A DNA stretch of 64,000 nucleotides from Smithella sp. (GTDB lineage: Bacteria; Desulfobacterota; Syntrophia; Syntrophales; Smithellaceae), in assembly GCA_018056685.1 (NCBI GenBank), contig JAGPFC010000009.1, positions 48,936-112,935 on the forward strand. The letters run 5' to 3'. Shown one piece after another: positions 43,834 to 55,542 of the stretch. Made by a program: the position numbers and the translations under genes. Under the pieces are notes generated by a model, which had not been told where the DNA came from, ran no database searches, and was given only the letters and a program-made list of their open reading frames with translations. Within the stretch, counting starts at the first letter, position 1, and each line of letters opens with the position of its first letter.

Positions 43834-44277
43834 TTATTCTTCCTCTTTCTTGGCAGCTTTTTTCTTCGGGGCTGCTTCATCTCCTGCTGCTGATTGTTTT
43901 TTAGCTTTCTTAGGTTTGGCTTCTCCAGTGTCAGTTGCTTTTGAAGATGCCTCGTCTTTCGCAGCCGATTGTTTCTTCTTCGGTTTCGGCTCGTCCTGTT
44001 TTTCTTCCGAACCCGATTCTTCCTCTTTCTTCTCCAGATCAGCCAGTTTCTGTGCTTTCGCCTTTGCCAATTCTTCTTTCTTCTGAATAAATTTATCGAA
44101 TACCGCGATTCTTACCCGGGTCTGCTTGATCTTTGATTTCAGACTTTTCACAAGAGCGTCATTCTGGGCTTTTTCCTTGCTGATTCCTTTCTTCTCCAGT
44201 TGCTCTAACCGCAGGGCCAGCTTTTTTTCAAACACGCGGAGCTGTTCCATTCTTACATCTTTACTTTTTGAAGGCAT
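43834..44277 (-). CDS. Lysine-rich coiled-coil protein with histone H1-like tail
   Basis: 147 residues from ATG 44277 (SD AAGGAGAGG); an ATG 15 codons earlier lacks an SD. The first 80 residues form a charged helical region (EQLRVFEKKLALRLEQLEKKG, ALVKSLKSKIKQTRVRI, KAQKLADLEKKEEE), then a low-complexity tail of about 65 residues with repeats of the KPKKKQSAA type. Such Lys/Ala/Pro tails resemble eukaryotic H1 and AlgP-like bacterial proteins that bind DNA, but the protein may be structural. Lies 97 bases after rlmD. Confidence 0.7.
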   Translation of the reverse strand: MPSKSKDVRMEQLRVFEKKLALRLEQLEKKGISKEKAQNDALVKSLKSKIKQTRVRIAVFDKFIQKKEELAKAKAQKLADLEKKEEESGSEEKQDEPKPKKKQSAAKDEASSKATDTGEAKPKKAKKQSAAGDEAAPKKKAAKKEEE

Positions 44278-44374
44278 TTTTCCTCTCCTTATTTTTTTAA
44301 TTATTCGCGTTTTTAATAACAAGATTTTTGATTTAAATCTATAAATTTTATTCGTGTCACCATAATTTTTTTGA

Positions 44375-45532
44375 TCATGCCCGTTCGATAAGTCCGATAA
44401 CTTCGATGTGCCCGGTTTGCGGAAACATGTCCAGTGGCAGCAAACTCGTCAAATGATAACCACTGTCATTCAAATATTGAACATCACGTGCCTGGGTGAC
44501 CGGATTACAGGAAATATAAATAATTTTATGCGGTTGCAAAGCAACAAGGGCTTTTAAGACCGTTTGCCCACAACCGGTGCGGGGAGGATCCAGAACAATC
44601 AGATCCGCCTGATTGCCCGGTATCAACTTTTGCCGGAAAACTTTTTCCATATCTCCGTGAATAAAACTGACGTTGTCCACCCCCGCATTGACAGCATTGA
44701 TGCGCGCGTGGCGTATCGATTTTTCATTGATTTCTATGCCGATGACCTTTTCGGCAAAGCCTGCCAGAAAAAAAGAGAAAAGACCGCTCCCGCAATACGC
44801 ATCGATCAGCGTATTTACATTATCCGCAGAAACAAGACGACAAACCTCATCGACCAGTCGATCCGTCAGATATAAATTTGCCTGAAAAAATCCGTCGTAC
44901 GGGATAAGAAATTTTTTTCCTTTAACGACTCTCTCAATCGATTTTCCATCATCATTGGCTGAGTATCCCGACCATATGCTGAATTCCGTTTGATGATTAA
45001 TACGCTGCTTATCTGCCCGCAACAAACGCATCTTTTCATTAATGGTTTCTTCCATAATTTCACAACGGTCTATGTTAACCAGTGTTCCACCGGTCACATC
45101 CAGAAAACCGATTTTCCCGCCGGGAATGGTTTCGGTATGAAGCTGGGCCTTGCCCCGGTAATGATATACTTGAGGTGAAGCAATGACATCGCCCACAGGA
45201 GGATTGGTCATCCTACCTATTTTCCAGAAAGCTTCCGCCACCTGATTTTTTTTGATGTTTAATTGATATGGGTAATCCAGATGTTGATAGCAGCAACCGC
45301 CGCATTCTTCATAATGACGGCATAAAGGCCTTACGCGTGCCGGCGACGGCTTGATGATGTTTAATATTCTGCCGCGGGCGAATTTCTTTTTGACCTGTGT
45401 GATCTCAATTTCCAGTTCATCATCGGGAGCGGAGAAAGGAACAAAAACGACGAGGCAATTAACGCGGCCAACTCCCGCCCCGCCAAACGCCACCGATTCG
45501 ATTTTCATGATTGCACGATCTTTTGCCTGCAA
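44375..45532 (-). CDS. rlmD: 23S rRNA (uracil-5-)-methyltransferase RlmD-like (TrmA/RumA family)
   Basis: 385 residues if started at TTG 45532, which has SD AAGGAGG six bases upstream; the first ATG (45508) lacks an SD. N-terminal TRAM domain (IESVAFGGAGVGRV), [4Fe-4S] cysteines (CRHYEECGGCC), SAM site (DAYCGSGLFSFFLAG), and catalytic DPPRTGCG and ISCNPVTQARD (Cys nucleophile). Makes 5-methyluridine at U1939-type sites in 23S rRNA. Confidence 0.9.
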   Translation of the reverse strand: MQAKDRAIMKIESVAFGGAGVGRVNCLVVFVPFSAPDDELEIEITQVKKKFARGRILNIIKPSPARVRPLCRHYEECGGCCYQHLDYPYQLNIKKNQVAEAFWKIGRMTNPPVGDVIASPQVYHYRGKAQLHTETIPGGKIGFLDVTGGTLVNIDRCEIMEETINEKMRLLRADKQRINHQTEFSIWSGYSANDDGKSIERVVKGKKFLIPYDGFFQANLYLTDRLVDEVCRLVSADNVNTLIDAYCGSGLFSFFLAGFAEKVIGIEINEKSIRHARINAVNAGVDNVSFIHGDMEKVFRQKLIPGNQADLIVLDPPRTGCGQTVLKALVALQPHKIIYISCNPVTQARDVQYLNDSGYHLTSLLPLDMFPQTGHIEVIGLIERA

Positions 45533-45655
45533 AATGTTCCTCCTTGGTTTTGATAACATACCGGCAAATCAACAGTCAATCGAAGATGGCATTTTTCTTT
45601 ACAACTCTTCATAATGTTGTTAATACCAGTCAAAACTTGTTATTGAAGGATGAAT

Positions 45656-46495
45656 ATGTCAGAAAGAAAATCCATTCTTTGTCCCAATTGCCGAAAATTA
45701 ATCAGCAGAGACGAACCGGCCTGTCCTTATTGCGGGCTGGTACGCCCGGGTCTTCACAACACTGCCGGAACCGTCAGAAAGATTTTTTTCGGCGCCAATC
45801 CGGTAATGGCCATCATTTATATTAACATTGTCTTTTATGTCTTTTCGCTCTTACTTGATCCGCAGGGGATGTTCGGAGGCAGCGCCTTCAATTTACTGTC
45901 GCCTTCCAGCCACAGTCTTTTTCTTTTAGGAGCCAGCGGTACTCTGCCGGTCATCAGCGCTCATCGTTTCTGGACCTTGATTTCCGCCTCTTTTTTGCAC
46001 GGTGGAATTTTACATATCCTTTTTAATATGATGGCTCTTTATCAGCTCGGTCCCTTCATTTTGCATGAATTCGGCTTTCACCGTTTTATTAACCTGTATA
46101 TTATTACCGGTGCATGCGGATTCGCCGTTTCAGTATTATTCGGCACACCCTTTACTCTCGGGGCTTCAGCAAGTATCTGCGGACTCATCGGCGCCATTAT
46201 TTATTACGGCAAGAGCCGCGGCGATTCTTACGGTGAGGCTATTTATAAACAGGCTTTGGGTTGGGTGATCGGATTGGTCATCTTCGGCCTGATTTTCAGA
46301 GGGATAGACAACTGGGCGCACGGCGGCGGATTATTATCAGGCATTTTTCTGGCTTTTTTGATGGGCTATAACGACAACAGACAGGAAAGCGCCTGGTCCA
46401 AGATTCTGGCTTACGCCTGCATTCTGCTCACGGCAGTCATTTTAATCTGGGCTGTGGTCCTTTCCGTTTTCAGCGTCAGTCAGGTATCCATCTGA
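45656..46495 (+). CDS. Rhomboid-family intramembrane serine protease with N-terminal zinc ribbon
   Basis: 279 residues. A zinc ribbon (CPNCRKLI ... CPYCGL) at residues about 9-28 precedes six or seven membrane helices. Catalytic Ser lies in TLGASASICGLIG, catalytic His in NWAHGGGLLSG; ISASFLHGGILHILFNMMAL is the loop 1 / helix 2 block. The active-site motif is GASAS instead of the common GASGA. ATG 45656 is favoured (SD GAAGGA). Membrane protease; substrates unknown. Confidence 0.9.
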   Translation: MSERKSILCPNCRKLISRDEPACPYCGLVRPGLHNTAGTVRKIFFGANPVMAIIYINIVFYVFSLLLDPQGMFGGSAFNLLSPSSHSLFLLGASGTLPVISAHRFWTLISASFLHGGILHILFNMMALYQLGPFILHEFGFHRFINLYIITGACGFAVSVLFGTPFTLGASASICGLIGAIIYYGKSRGDSYGEAIYKQALGWVIGLVIFGLIFRGIDNWAHGGGLLSGIFLAFLMGYNDNRQESAWSKILAYACILLTAVILIWAVVLSVFSVSQVSI

Positions 46496-46554
46496 TCAAA
46501 ATCATCTATAGGGCTAACGAAGAACGATTTTTAAAAACACAGGAGTTTTGCTTT

Positions 46555-49539
46555 ATGCGAGAACAATCAAATTTCCCCGAACCGACACTGAAAGCAGGAG
46601 AGGCATTGCATGGTTTTGAAGTTCGCCGTGTGCAGACATTCCCGGCCATTCGGGTAACCGCCTACGAAATCGAACATCAGAAAACCGGCGCCAAAGTTCT
46701 GCACCTGCATTCATTTGACCGTGAAAATTTATACGCCATCGGTTTTCGCACCCCGCCTTATGATTCCACGGGCCTGCCGCATATTCTGGAACATTCGGTA
46801 CTGTCAGGGTCTGAGAAATATCCATTGAAAGACGTTTTTAAAGAACTGATGCGTTCCAGCATGCAAACGTTTATCAACGCTTTCACGTATCCGGACAAAA
46901 CCATTTATCCCGTGGCCAGTCAGATCAAAACGGATTTTTTCAATCTGGCCCGCGTTTATACCGATCTGGTGCTGCACCCGCTGTTGCTTCGGGAAACGTT
47001 TCTTCAGGAAGGCCATCATCTGGAATTTTCCACGCCCGATGATCTGGAAAGTGACCTGATGATCTCCGGCATTGTTTACAACGAAATGAAGGGCGCCTAT
47101 TCATCCGCCGACTCGCTGATGTACAAGGTTTTACAGGAAAATATCTATCCGGACAGTGTGTATGCCTTTGATTCCGGCGGCAATCCTGACGAGATTCCCT
47201 CGCTCACATACGAACAGTTTTGCGAATTTCATCGTCAGTATTATTCTCCGTCCAACGCGCGCTTTTTTATCTATGGGGATATTGCCACGACCGAACATCT
47301 TTCCTTTCTTGAAGAAATGCTGGCCGGTTTCGATCGCGTGGAAATAAATTCATCCATCAAGAGCCAGCAACGATTTACAGGACCGCGTGTTATCCGGAGC
47401 ACATATCCCATCAGCAAAGATGAGTCCGCCGGGCATAAAACAATGGTGAATATCGCCTGGATGTTGTCAGAAAACACAAACCATGAAACGTCTCTGATGC
47501 TGGAAATCATCTCTACGCTGCTCGTGGGCAGCGCCGCCAGCCCCCTGCGCAAAGCGCTGATTGACTCCGGTCTGGGAGAGGATCTGACGCCCGTTTCCGG
47601 AATCGAAGCGGATCTGAAACAATTGATGTTTTGCGTGGGATTGAGAAACGCGCAGAGTGCGGACGCGCAGAAAATCGAAACGCTGATCTTCGACACTCTC
47701 GGCAGCATCGCATCTGACGGCTATGACGCCCAACTGATCGAAGGCGTCCTGCATCAGGTTGAATTTCACGGCAAAGAAATTGTGCGCGGATCCTATCCCT
47801 ACAGCATTGCCTTGATGGGCGGGATTTTTCAAACCTGGCTTTATGACGGAGATCCCCTGATCGGCCTGGATTTTCCCAAGACGATAGCAATGGTCCGCCG
47901 ACGCTGGGCAGAGGATCCGCAAATCTTTCAGAAGCTGACCAGACAATGGTTCTTGGATAATCCTCATCGCGTCTTGTCGATTATGGAACCGGATGCCGGT
48001 TTCAATGAAAAGCAGGAAAAATCGTACCGGAAGAAAATGGCCGATCTTAAAGCGTCACTCTCCTCTGAGGAATTGGCACAAATAAACGCCAAGGCCGGTG
48101 CATTGAAAGAATTTCAGTCCAGACCGGATGCGCCGGAAGCGACGGCAACCCTTCCCCGGCTTAAAATTGAGGACATTCCGAAAACAACAGAAACCATACC
48201 GACGCAACATTCTTTCCTCGGAGAATTTCCGGTTCTGGAACACGACCTGTTTACCAACGGCATTGCTTATGTCGATCTCGCGTTCGATCTGGCGGACATT
48301 CCTGAAGAGTTGCAAATCTATCTGCCGCTGCTGGGAAAAATCGTGACCGGCATGGGCGCGGCCGGCTTGACCTATGAAGAAATGGCCAAACGGATTGCTC
48401 TGAAAATGGGAGGGTTTGGTTACAATCTTGCTGCCGGATTTACCGCCAATGGTGATGAAAGCTGGCAGAAGATGATTTTTTCGTTCAAATCTCTTTACCG
48501 CAACCTTCCGGAAGCCATCACGATTATCAGCGACGTGATCAGCCGTGGCGATCTGGATCATGAAGCAAGGATGCGGGATCTTATTTCCGAAAGAAAAAAC
48601 AATCTCCAATCAGCCATTGTTCCTTCCGGCCATCTTTTTGCCCGAATGGCGGCGGGTGCCGCTCTCACATTGCCGGCTTACCGTGATGAACAATGGCATG
48701 GCCGCGCGCAGTTGAAATTCGTACAAACAACAGCCGCAAATTTCAGTTCGTTAAAAAATGATTTTAGAGAGAAACTGGAGGAATTGCGTCGGCTCTTATT
48801 CAACAAAAACAAACTGGTCATCAATTTAACCGCTGAAGAGCAAGGATTGAAGACAGCCAGAGAACATCTTCCGGAATTTTTAAATCAGTTGCCATCACGC
48901 TCGACCACGGTAAAAATGAACACACCATTCAATCCGGCATGTGTATCAGCAGGCATTTCAATACCAACTCAGGTATCTTATGTGGCGTATGTTTTAACGA
49001 CGCCTCCCTATACCGATCCGGCAAGTCCGCTACTGATGCTTTCCGCGAAAGAACTGTCTAATAATTATCTTTATAAGCATATCCGCGTGCAGGGAGGCGC
49101 TTACGGTGGAATGTCCTCTTTTGATTCTTCGCTGGGACTGTTTTCCTTTCTTTCCTATCGCGATCCGCACATCGCTGAAACATTGCGGGTGTTTAAAGAT
49201 GCTCAGGAATTTTACGCAACGAAAGAAATTTCTGAGGAGGAAATGGAAAAAGCCATTATCAGCACGATTGGCATGATTGATAAACCTTCCGATCCTTCCA
49301 GTCGCGGCTATACGGCCATGATGCGGAGCTTTGCAGGAGTAGATGACGATATGCGTCAGAAATTCAGAAACGATCTTTTATCCGCCACACCGCGAAAATT
49401 AAAAAACGCTTTATCTGATTATTTTTCCCGGACACACCGATCGGCTTCAATCGCTGTTTATTCGGCCCCGGAAAAACTGGATGAAGCAAACAAGCAACTG
49501 GAAGAAAAACTTCTTATCGAAAGTCTTGTTGAAAGCTGA
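46555..49539 (+). CDS. M16C-family zinc metalloprotease (presequence-protease-like)
   Basis: 994 residues, the length of PreP/M16C. Inverted zinc motif HILEH (residues 76-80) followed by the third ligand Glu region (GIVYNEMKGAYS, about 176). Four M16-type domains are expected; the mid-protein LVGSAASPLRKALIDSGLG and C-terminal RVQGGAYGGMSSFD (substrate-binding RxxxY-like) are visible. Degrades peptides; cytoplasmic (no signal peptide). Ends at a terminator shared with atpC. Confidence 0.9.
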   Translation: MREQSNFPEPTLKAGEALHGFEVRRVQTFPAIRVTAYEIEHQKTGAKVLHLHSFDRENLYAIGFRTPPYDSTGLPHILEHSVLSGSEKYPLKDVFKELMRSSMQTFINAFTYPDKTIYPVASQIKTDFFNLARVYTDLVLHPLLLRETFLQEGHHLEFSTPDDLESDLMISGIVYNEMKGAYSSADSLMYKVLQENIYPDSVYAFDSGGNPDEIPSLTYEQFCEFHRQYYSPSNARFFIYGDIATTEHLSFLEEMLAGFDRVEINSSIKSQQRFTGPRVIRSTYPISKDESAGHKTMVNIAWMLSENTNHETSLMLEIISTLLVGSAASPLRKALIDSGLGEDLTPVSGIEADLKQLMFCVGLRNAQSADAQKIETLIFDTLGSIASDGYDAQLIEGVLHQVEFHGKEIVRGSYPYSIALMGGIFQTWLYDGDPLIGLDFPKTIAMVRRRWAEDPQIFQKLTRQWFLDNPHRVLSIMEPDAGFNEKQEKSYRKKMADLKASLSSEELAQINAKAGALKEFQSRPDAPEATATLPRLKIEDIPKTTETIPTQHSFLGEFPVLEHDLFTNGIAYVDLAFDLADIPEELQIYLPLLGKIVTGMGAAGLTYEEMAKRIALKMGGFGYNLAAGFTANGDESWQKMIFSFKSLYRNLPEAITIISDVISRGDLDHEARMRDLISERKNNLQSAIVPSGHLFARMAAGAALTLPAYRDEQWHGRAQLKFVQTTAANFSSLKNDFREKLEELRRLLFNKNKLVINLTAEEQGLKTAREHLPEFLNQLPSRSTTVKMNTPFNPACVSAGISIPTQVSYVAYVLTTPPYTDPASPLLMLSAKELSNNYLYKHIRVQGGAYGGMSSFDSSLGLFSFLSYRDPHIAETLRVFKDAQEFYATKEISEEEMEKAIISTIGMIDKPSDPSSRGYTAMMRSFAGVDDDMRQKFRNDLLSATPRKLKNALSDYFSRTHRSASIAVYSAPEKLDEANKQLEEKLLIESLVES

Positions 49540-49583
49540 ATAATCCGATCTCATCGCTTTGAGAACAATGCCTGAATAACAAA

Positions 49584-49615
49584 GGAGGTTAAAGAATCAT
49601 CTTTAACCTCCTCAA
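49584..49615. terminator. Terminator between convergent M16C protease and atpC genes
   Basis: GGAGGTTAAAGA (49584-49595) pairs perfectly with TCTTTAACCTCC (49600-49611), 4-nt loop. T-rich flanks are moderate on both strands (TCAACTTT on plus; TTTGTTATT on minus). Confidence 0.65.
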
Positions 49616-49644
49616 CTTTACACAACATTTAAGCTTAAAATAGA

Positions 49645-50055
49645 TTATTGATGTTTTTCAGCAACGCTGATTCGTGCTATCGCCCTGGCCAGCGCAGCGC
49701 GCACTATTTCATATTCAGAATCTTCTTTGCTCAATTGATTCAAACGGGTTTCGGCATTATCCTTCGCTTTCAGAGCCCGATCTTTATCAATATCTCCGGA
49801 TTTTTCGGCTGTTTCTATCAAAATGGTGACTTTGTCAGAGGTTACTTCCGCATAGCCGGTATTGACGGCATAATAAGTCTTTTTACCTTCTTGAACAAAA
49901 TTCAATTCCCCAATATCAACAGAGCTTAAAAAAGGCTCATGACCGCGCAAAACACCAAATTCACCTTCGGTACCGGGAATAGTAACCTCATCCACCTTGC
50001 CGGAAAAAACCATTTTTTCCGGTGATACAATTTCCAGCATCAATTCATCAGCCAT
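49645..50055 (-). CDS. atpC: ATP synthase epsilon subunit
   Basis: 136 residues. N-terminal beta-sandwich ([35 protein letters not shown]) and a two-helix C-terminus ending in [13 protein letters not shown]. Central-stalk subunit that regulates hydrolysis. Last gene of the operon, 25 bases after atpD. Confidence 0.95.
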   Translation of the reverse strand: MADELMLEIVSPEKMVFSGKVDEVTIPGTEGEFGVLRGHEPFLSSVDIGELNFVQEGKKTYYAVNTGYAEVTSDKVTILIETAEKSGDIDKDRALKAKDNAETRLNQLSKEDSEYEIVRAALARAIARISVAEKHQ

Positions 50056-50080
50056 TGTAACTTCTCCAGCTTAATATTAA

Positions 50081-51517
<1,437 letters not shown>

Positions 51518-51557
51518 TTATTTTACATGCGGCTGTGAACCGCAGAAAAATCATTAT

Positions 51558-52436
51558 TTAACCGGATTTGGCCAGTGCCTCGGTACCGCCGACGATATCC
51601 ATCAATTCCGCTGTAATCGCCGCCTGTCTCGCTTTATTCATTTTCAGCGTCAATGAACTAATCAATTCCTGGCAATTGCTCGTTGCGTTGTCCATCGCTG
51701 CCATACGTGCTCCATTTTCACCCGCCGACGTTTCCAATAAAGCCCGATAAACCAGAACATGCACGTACATCGGCAGAAGTCTCTGCATTAAGACCTCTTC
51801 CGATGGTTCATATGTATATTCAAGCATGCTATCCGTATCAACATCTGTTTCCTGTCCGATAGAAGGCAAAGGAAATAATCTGACAACTGTTGGTTTCTGA
51901 ACAGAGACATTCACAAACTGATTATAGATTAAATAAAGTTCATCATACTCCTCCTTAATGAAAGGAGGTATAACTTCATCAGCTATGGATATGGCCAGCG
52001 TCATATCAAATTTGCTTAAAACATCTGCCTTTTGCGCTATGATATTGGCTTTTTTACGGAAATAATCTCTGCTTTTACGACCCACAGTGATCAGGGCAAC
52101 ATCCTTGCCGTCAGCAATTTTATCTTTAATAAATCTTTCCGTAACCTTAATTAAATTTGTATTAAATCCTCCGCATAATCCACGGTCGGAGGTCATACAA
52201 ATAACCCGTATTCTTCTTGGATCTCGAACAGCAAGCAATGGATGCGACATACTGTCCACACGCAGGGCAAAACTGTTCAGTACGTCCATGAATTTACCGG
52301 CATAGGGACGGAAGTTATCCATTTTTAATTGCGCCGCTTTAAATTTTGATGCCGCAACCATATTCATGGCGCGTGTAATCTGCTTTGTCTTTTGAACAGC
52401 GCCTACTTTTCTTTTTATATCTTTTAGCGAGGGCAC
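51558..52436 (-). CDS. atpG: ATP synthase gamma subunit
   Basis: 292 residues. Long N- and C-terminal helices (MPSLKDIKRKVGAVQKTKQITRAMNMVAASK; ALNKARQAAITAELMDIVGG region) and the DRGLCGGFNTNL block. Central rotor shaft. It has 33-base and 70-base gaps to neighbours. Confidence 0.97.
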   Translation of the reverse strand: MPSLKDIKRKVGAVQKTKQITRAMNMVAASKFKAAQLKMDNFRPYAGKFMDVLNSFALRVDSMSHPLLAVRDPRRIRVICMTSDRGLCGGFNTNLIKVTERFIKDKIADGKDVALITVGRKSRDYFRKKANIIAQKADVLSKFDMTLAISIADEVIPPFIKEEYDELYLIYNQFVNVSVQKPTVVRLFPLPSIGQETDVDTDSMLEYTYEPSEEVLMQRLLPMYVHVLVYRALLETSAGENGARMAAMDNATSNCQELISSLTLKMNKARQAAITAELMDIVGGTEALAKSG

Positions 52437-52469
52437 TTGAATTTCTCCTCAACCTTGTTTAATTCATGG

Positions 52470-53984
52470 TTATTCCGTAACAAAAACGGAATCAAAAGAG
52501 GTCAGAACCTCTTTCATTTTCTTTTCCAATTCAGGGGATATAACTTTCTTGTCCTCTATTTCTTTCAAAATATCGGGATGCTTGCTCTCGACGAAAGCCA
52601 ATAGCTGTTCTTCATAAACACGGACTTTTTCGACTTCGTATTTATCAATAAATCCGCGTGTTCCGGCAAAGAGAACTACGATTTCCTGTCCGAGAGACAT
52701 TGGCTTGTACTGAGGCTGTTTAAGCAGTTCAACCAGACGAACGCCGCGATCCAACTGAGCCTGAGTCGCTTTATCGAGGTCTGAACCGAACTGTGCGAAG
52801 GCCGCCAGTTCACGGTACTGAGCCAGATCAAGTTTCAGGGTACCGGCAACCTGTTTCATCGCCTTCACCTGAGCCGCACCACCGACGCGGGAAACGGAAA
52901 GACCGACGTTAATGGCCGGACGGATGCCGGAGAAGAACAAGCTCGGTTCCAGATAAACCTGACCGTCTGTAATCGAAATAACGTTCGTCGGAATGTAGGC
53001 GGAAACGTCACCGGCCTGTGTTTCAATAACAGGAAGAGCCGTTAATGAACCGCCACCCAGTTCCTTGCTGACACGGGCAGCTCGTTCAAGCAGACGGGAG
53101 TGATTGTAGAAAATATCACCGGGATAAGCTTCGCGTCCTGGAGGACGGCGCAGCAACAGAGAAATCTGACGGTAAGCAACGGCCTGTTTGGACAAATCGT
53201 CGTAAATAATCAAAGCATCCTGGCCGTTGTCTCTGAAGTATTCACCGATACTGCAACCGGCATAAGCCGCAACGTACTGCAACGTGGCGGGGTCGGAAGC
53301 GCAACCGGCAACAACGCAAGTATAAGACAGCGCGTCATGCTGTTTTAGTTTTTCCACAATCTGAGACACCGTAGATTTTTTCTGACCGATAGCAACATAG
53401 ATACATTTTACGCCGGTATCTTTCTGACGGATAATGGCATCAACGCCGATGGCTGTTTTACCGATCTGGCGGTCCCCAATGATCAGTTCGCGCTGACCGC
53501 GTCCGATGGGAGTCATCGCATCAATGGCTTTAAGGCCTGTGTACATGGGCTGATTAACCGGCTGGCGTTGAATAACGCCGGGAGCCACCATTTCAATTCG
53601 ACGGAATTCTTTGGTCTCAATCGGACCTTTGCCGTCCAACGGCTTGCCAGTCGCATCAATAACACGGCCAAGCAGTGCTTCACCGACGGGAACCTGTGCA
53701 ATTTTGCCGGTCCTTTTCACTATGTCGCCCTCTTTAATGTGGGTCACTTCGCCCAGAACGGCGACACCGACATTATCCGTTTCCAGGTTGAGAACCATGC
53801 CTAAGATTCCACCCGGAAATTCCAGAAGCTCCATAGCCATTGCATTTTGCACGCCGTATACTCTGGCGATACCGTCACCAACCGACAAGACCGTTCCGGT
53901 TTCGCTTATATCCAGCTTTTTCTCGTAGCTCTTGATTTGCTCGGAAATAATTTGACTAATTTCTTCCGCTTTAATTGTATCCAT
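52470..53984 (-). CDS. atpA: ATP synthase alpha subunit
   Basis: 504 residues. P-loop [15 protein letters not shown] (about 170), [31 protein letters not shown], and the C-terminal helical domain. Non-catalytic F1 nucleotide-binding subunit. Starts three bases after atpH. Confidence 0.98.
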   Translation of the reverse strand: MDTIKAEEISQIISEQIKSYEKKLDISETGTVLSVGDGIARVYGVQNAMAMELLEFPGGILGMVLNLETDNVGVAVLGEVTHIKEGDIVKRTGKIAQVPVGEALLGRVIDATGKPLDGKGPIETKEFRRIEMVAPGVIQRQPVNQPMYTGLKAIDAMTPIGRGQRELIIGDRQIGKTAIGVDAIIRQKDTGVKCIYVAIGQKKSTVSQIVEKLKQHDALSYTCVVAGCASDPATLQYVAAYAGCSIGEYFRDNGQDALIIYDDLSKQAVAYRQISLLLRRPPGREAYPGDIFYNHSRLLERAARVSKELGGGSLTALPVIETQAGDVSAYIPTNVISITDGQVYLEPSLFFSGIRPAINVGLSVSRVGGAAQVKAMKQVAGTLKLDLAQYRELAAFAQFGSDLDKATQAQLDRGVRLVELLKQPQYKPMSLGQEIVVLFAGTRGFIDKYEVEKVRVYEEQLLAFVESKHPDILKEIEDKKVISPELEKKMKEVLTSFDSVFVTE

Positions 53985-53987
53985 TTC

Positions 53988-54530
53988 CTATCTTGCCTCC
54001 CCTAAGAGATTCCTCATATTGTTCAACTGATTTTTTATACTGCCATCATACAGTGTGTCGCCAACACCAATCACCACGCCGCCCAAAAGAGTGGAATCTT
54101 CTTCCACCGTCATTTCCACTTTTTTACCCAGTGACTTTTCCAGACTTGCACCGATGAAATCCCGCATTTCATCGGAAAGAGGGAATGCGGTTTTGACATT
54201 GACCCTGACTTTTTTCAGCGTTTCGTCCATGAACTGGCGATAACAGACTACAATATCTTCGACAATATCTATTCTTTTCTTATCCACCAACAGTCTTAAA
54301 AAACTCACCGTCATACCGGACAACTTCAGTTTAGAAATTATATTATCTACAACACCTTTTTTACTTGCTTGTTCGAAGATAGGATTGGCCAGAAAATCTT
54401 TTAAAGATTTATTTTCCGCGACAACGGAAGCGAATTGATTGAGCTCATTATAATAAGGCTCTACTTGTTTTTGCTCATTGGCAATTTCAAAAAAGGCCCG
54501 TGCGTAACGCTTTGAAATATTGCTGATCAA
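53988..54530 (-). CDS. atpH: ATP synthase delta subunit
   Basis: 180 residues. ISKRYARAFFEIANEQ at the N-terminus and the C-terminal VDSTLLGGVVIGVGDTLYDGSIKNQLNNM block (EEDSTLLGG). Links F1 to the b/b' stalk. Overlaps atpF by four bases (ATGA). Confidence 0.95.
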   Translation of the reverse strand: MISNISKRYARAFFEIANEQKQVEPYYNELNQFASVVAENKSLKDFLANPIFEQASKKGVVDNIISKLKLSGMTVSFLRLLVDKKRIDIVEDIVVCYRQFMDETLKKVRVNVKTAFPLSDEMRDFIGASLEKSLGKKVEMTVEEDSTLLGGVVIGVGDTLYDGSIKNQLNNMRNLLGEAR

Positions 54531-55111
54531 TGTTTGATTACCACCTTATCTATATAGTCTTTAACCATTGATTTGTGATCATCCTGGGTGATACTTTTCT
54601 TAAGAATCTCTTCAGCCATTTTGACCGACAAATTAACGGCCTGTGCTTTCAAATCGTCTGTTGCTTTTTTCATTTCCTGCTCAATGCGCGCCTGAGCATC
54701 TTCCTTCATCTTTTTGGCGGTTCTTTCGGCATCTTCGATGATCTTCTGCTTTTCGGCCACTCCCTGAGCTTTAATCATTTCCAGAATACCGTCTATCTCC
54801 GTTGAAGCTTTATCGATCTTCTCCGAATATTCACGATATTTTTTCTCAGCCTCTGCTTTTCTTTCAACCGCTTTTTCAAGGTCTTCCTTGATTTCCGCGC
54901 GACGTCCGACAAAGAAATCCCTTATCTTCGAAGCCAGCAACCAGTAGAGAAGACCGATCAGAACAAGAAAGTTGAACGTCTTCAAGCCCCAGCCTTTCCA
55001 TAATTCAGCAGAGCTTTCGTGCCCACCCTCGGCATTCCCGGAAGCCAAAGCGAGACTTGCTGATATAACCATAACAAGGATAATCGTAATATAAGAAAAT
55101 GTTTTTTTCAT
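54527..55111 (-). CDS. atpF: ATP synthase b subunit (with cleavable-type N-terminus)
   Basis: 194 residues. A hydrophobic segment resembling a signal peptide (MKKTFSYITIILVMVISASLALA) precedes the membrane helix (NFLVLIGLLYWLL, about 47-60) and a long charged coiled coil (about 65-190). Peripheral stalk subunit. The extra N-terminal segment is common in deltaproteobacterial b subunits. Overlaps neighbours by ATGA. Confidence 0.93.
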   Translation of the reverse strand: MKKTFSYITIILVMVISASLALASGNAEGGHESSAELWKGWGLKTFNFLVLIGLLYWLLASKIRDFFVGRRAEIKEDLEKAVERKAEAEKKYREYSEKIDKASTEIDGILEMIKAQGVAEKQKIIEDAERTAKKMKEDAQARIEQEMKKATDDLKAQAVNLSVKMAEEILKKSITQDDHKSMVKDYIDKVVIKH

Positions 55112-55542
55112 TGCACCGGCCTCCCGAGTATTTTACGGGCAATCTCCAAGGATAAATCTTTATAACGACCATCCAGAACAGATTTGGCCTTTTCAATTTC
55201 TTTATTCATCTTTTGCTGGAATTCCTGGGCGATGACCGGAATTTCATTGCGTACGGCATCCACAATGTTTTTTGCCTGATTGACGCCTTCCTGGATGATT
55301 TCCTTTTTCTGCTCCGATGCCTTGAGTTTCGCCTGTTTTAATTTTTCTTCATACTCAGAAACCCTTTTTTCCGCCGATTCATTAAACAACTTGATCTCAT
55401 TTTCTGATTCTTCGAGTTGTTTTTTGCGGCGATCAATGATGGAGAGAATGGGCTTGTATAAAAGAACATTAAGGATAAAAACAAGAACGAGGAAAATAAC
55501 CATTTGGACTAATAGTGTAAAATCAGGAATGACTGTAACCAT
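55108..55542 (-). CDS. atpF2: ATP synthase b' subunit
   Basis: 144 residues: N-terminal membrane helix (FTLLVQMVIFLVLVFILNVLLYKPIL) and a coiled coil (IDRRKKQLEESENEIKLF onwards). First gene of the operon. With atpF it forms a b/b' heterodimer as in cyanobacteria and many deltaproteobacteria. Confidence 0.92.
   Translation of the reverse strand: MVTVIPDFTLLVQMVIFLVLVFILNVLLYKPILSIIDRRKKQLEESENEIKLFNESAEKRVSEYEEKLKQAKLKASEQKKEIIQEGVNQAKNIVDAVRNEIPVIAQEFQQKMNKEIEKAKSVLDGRYKDLSLEIARKILGRPVQ

Noticed and set aside
48055..48609. 184-codon antisense frame in the M16C protease
   Set aside because: Shadow frame; the protease frame is continuous and motif-bearing.
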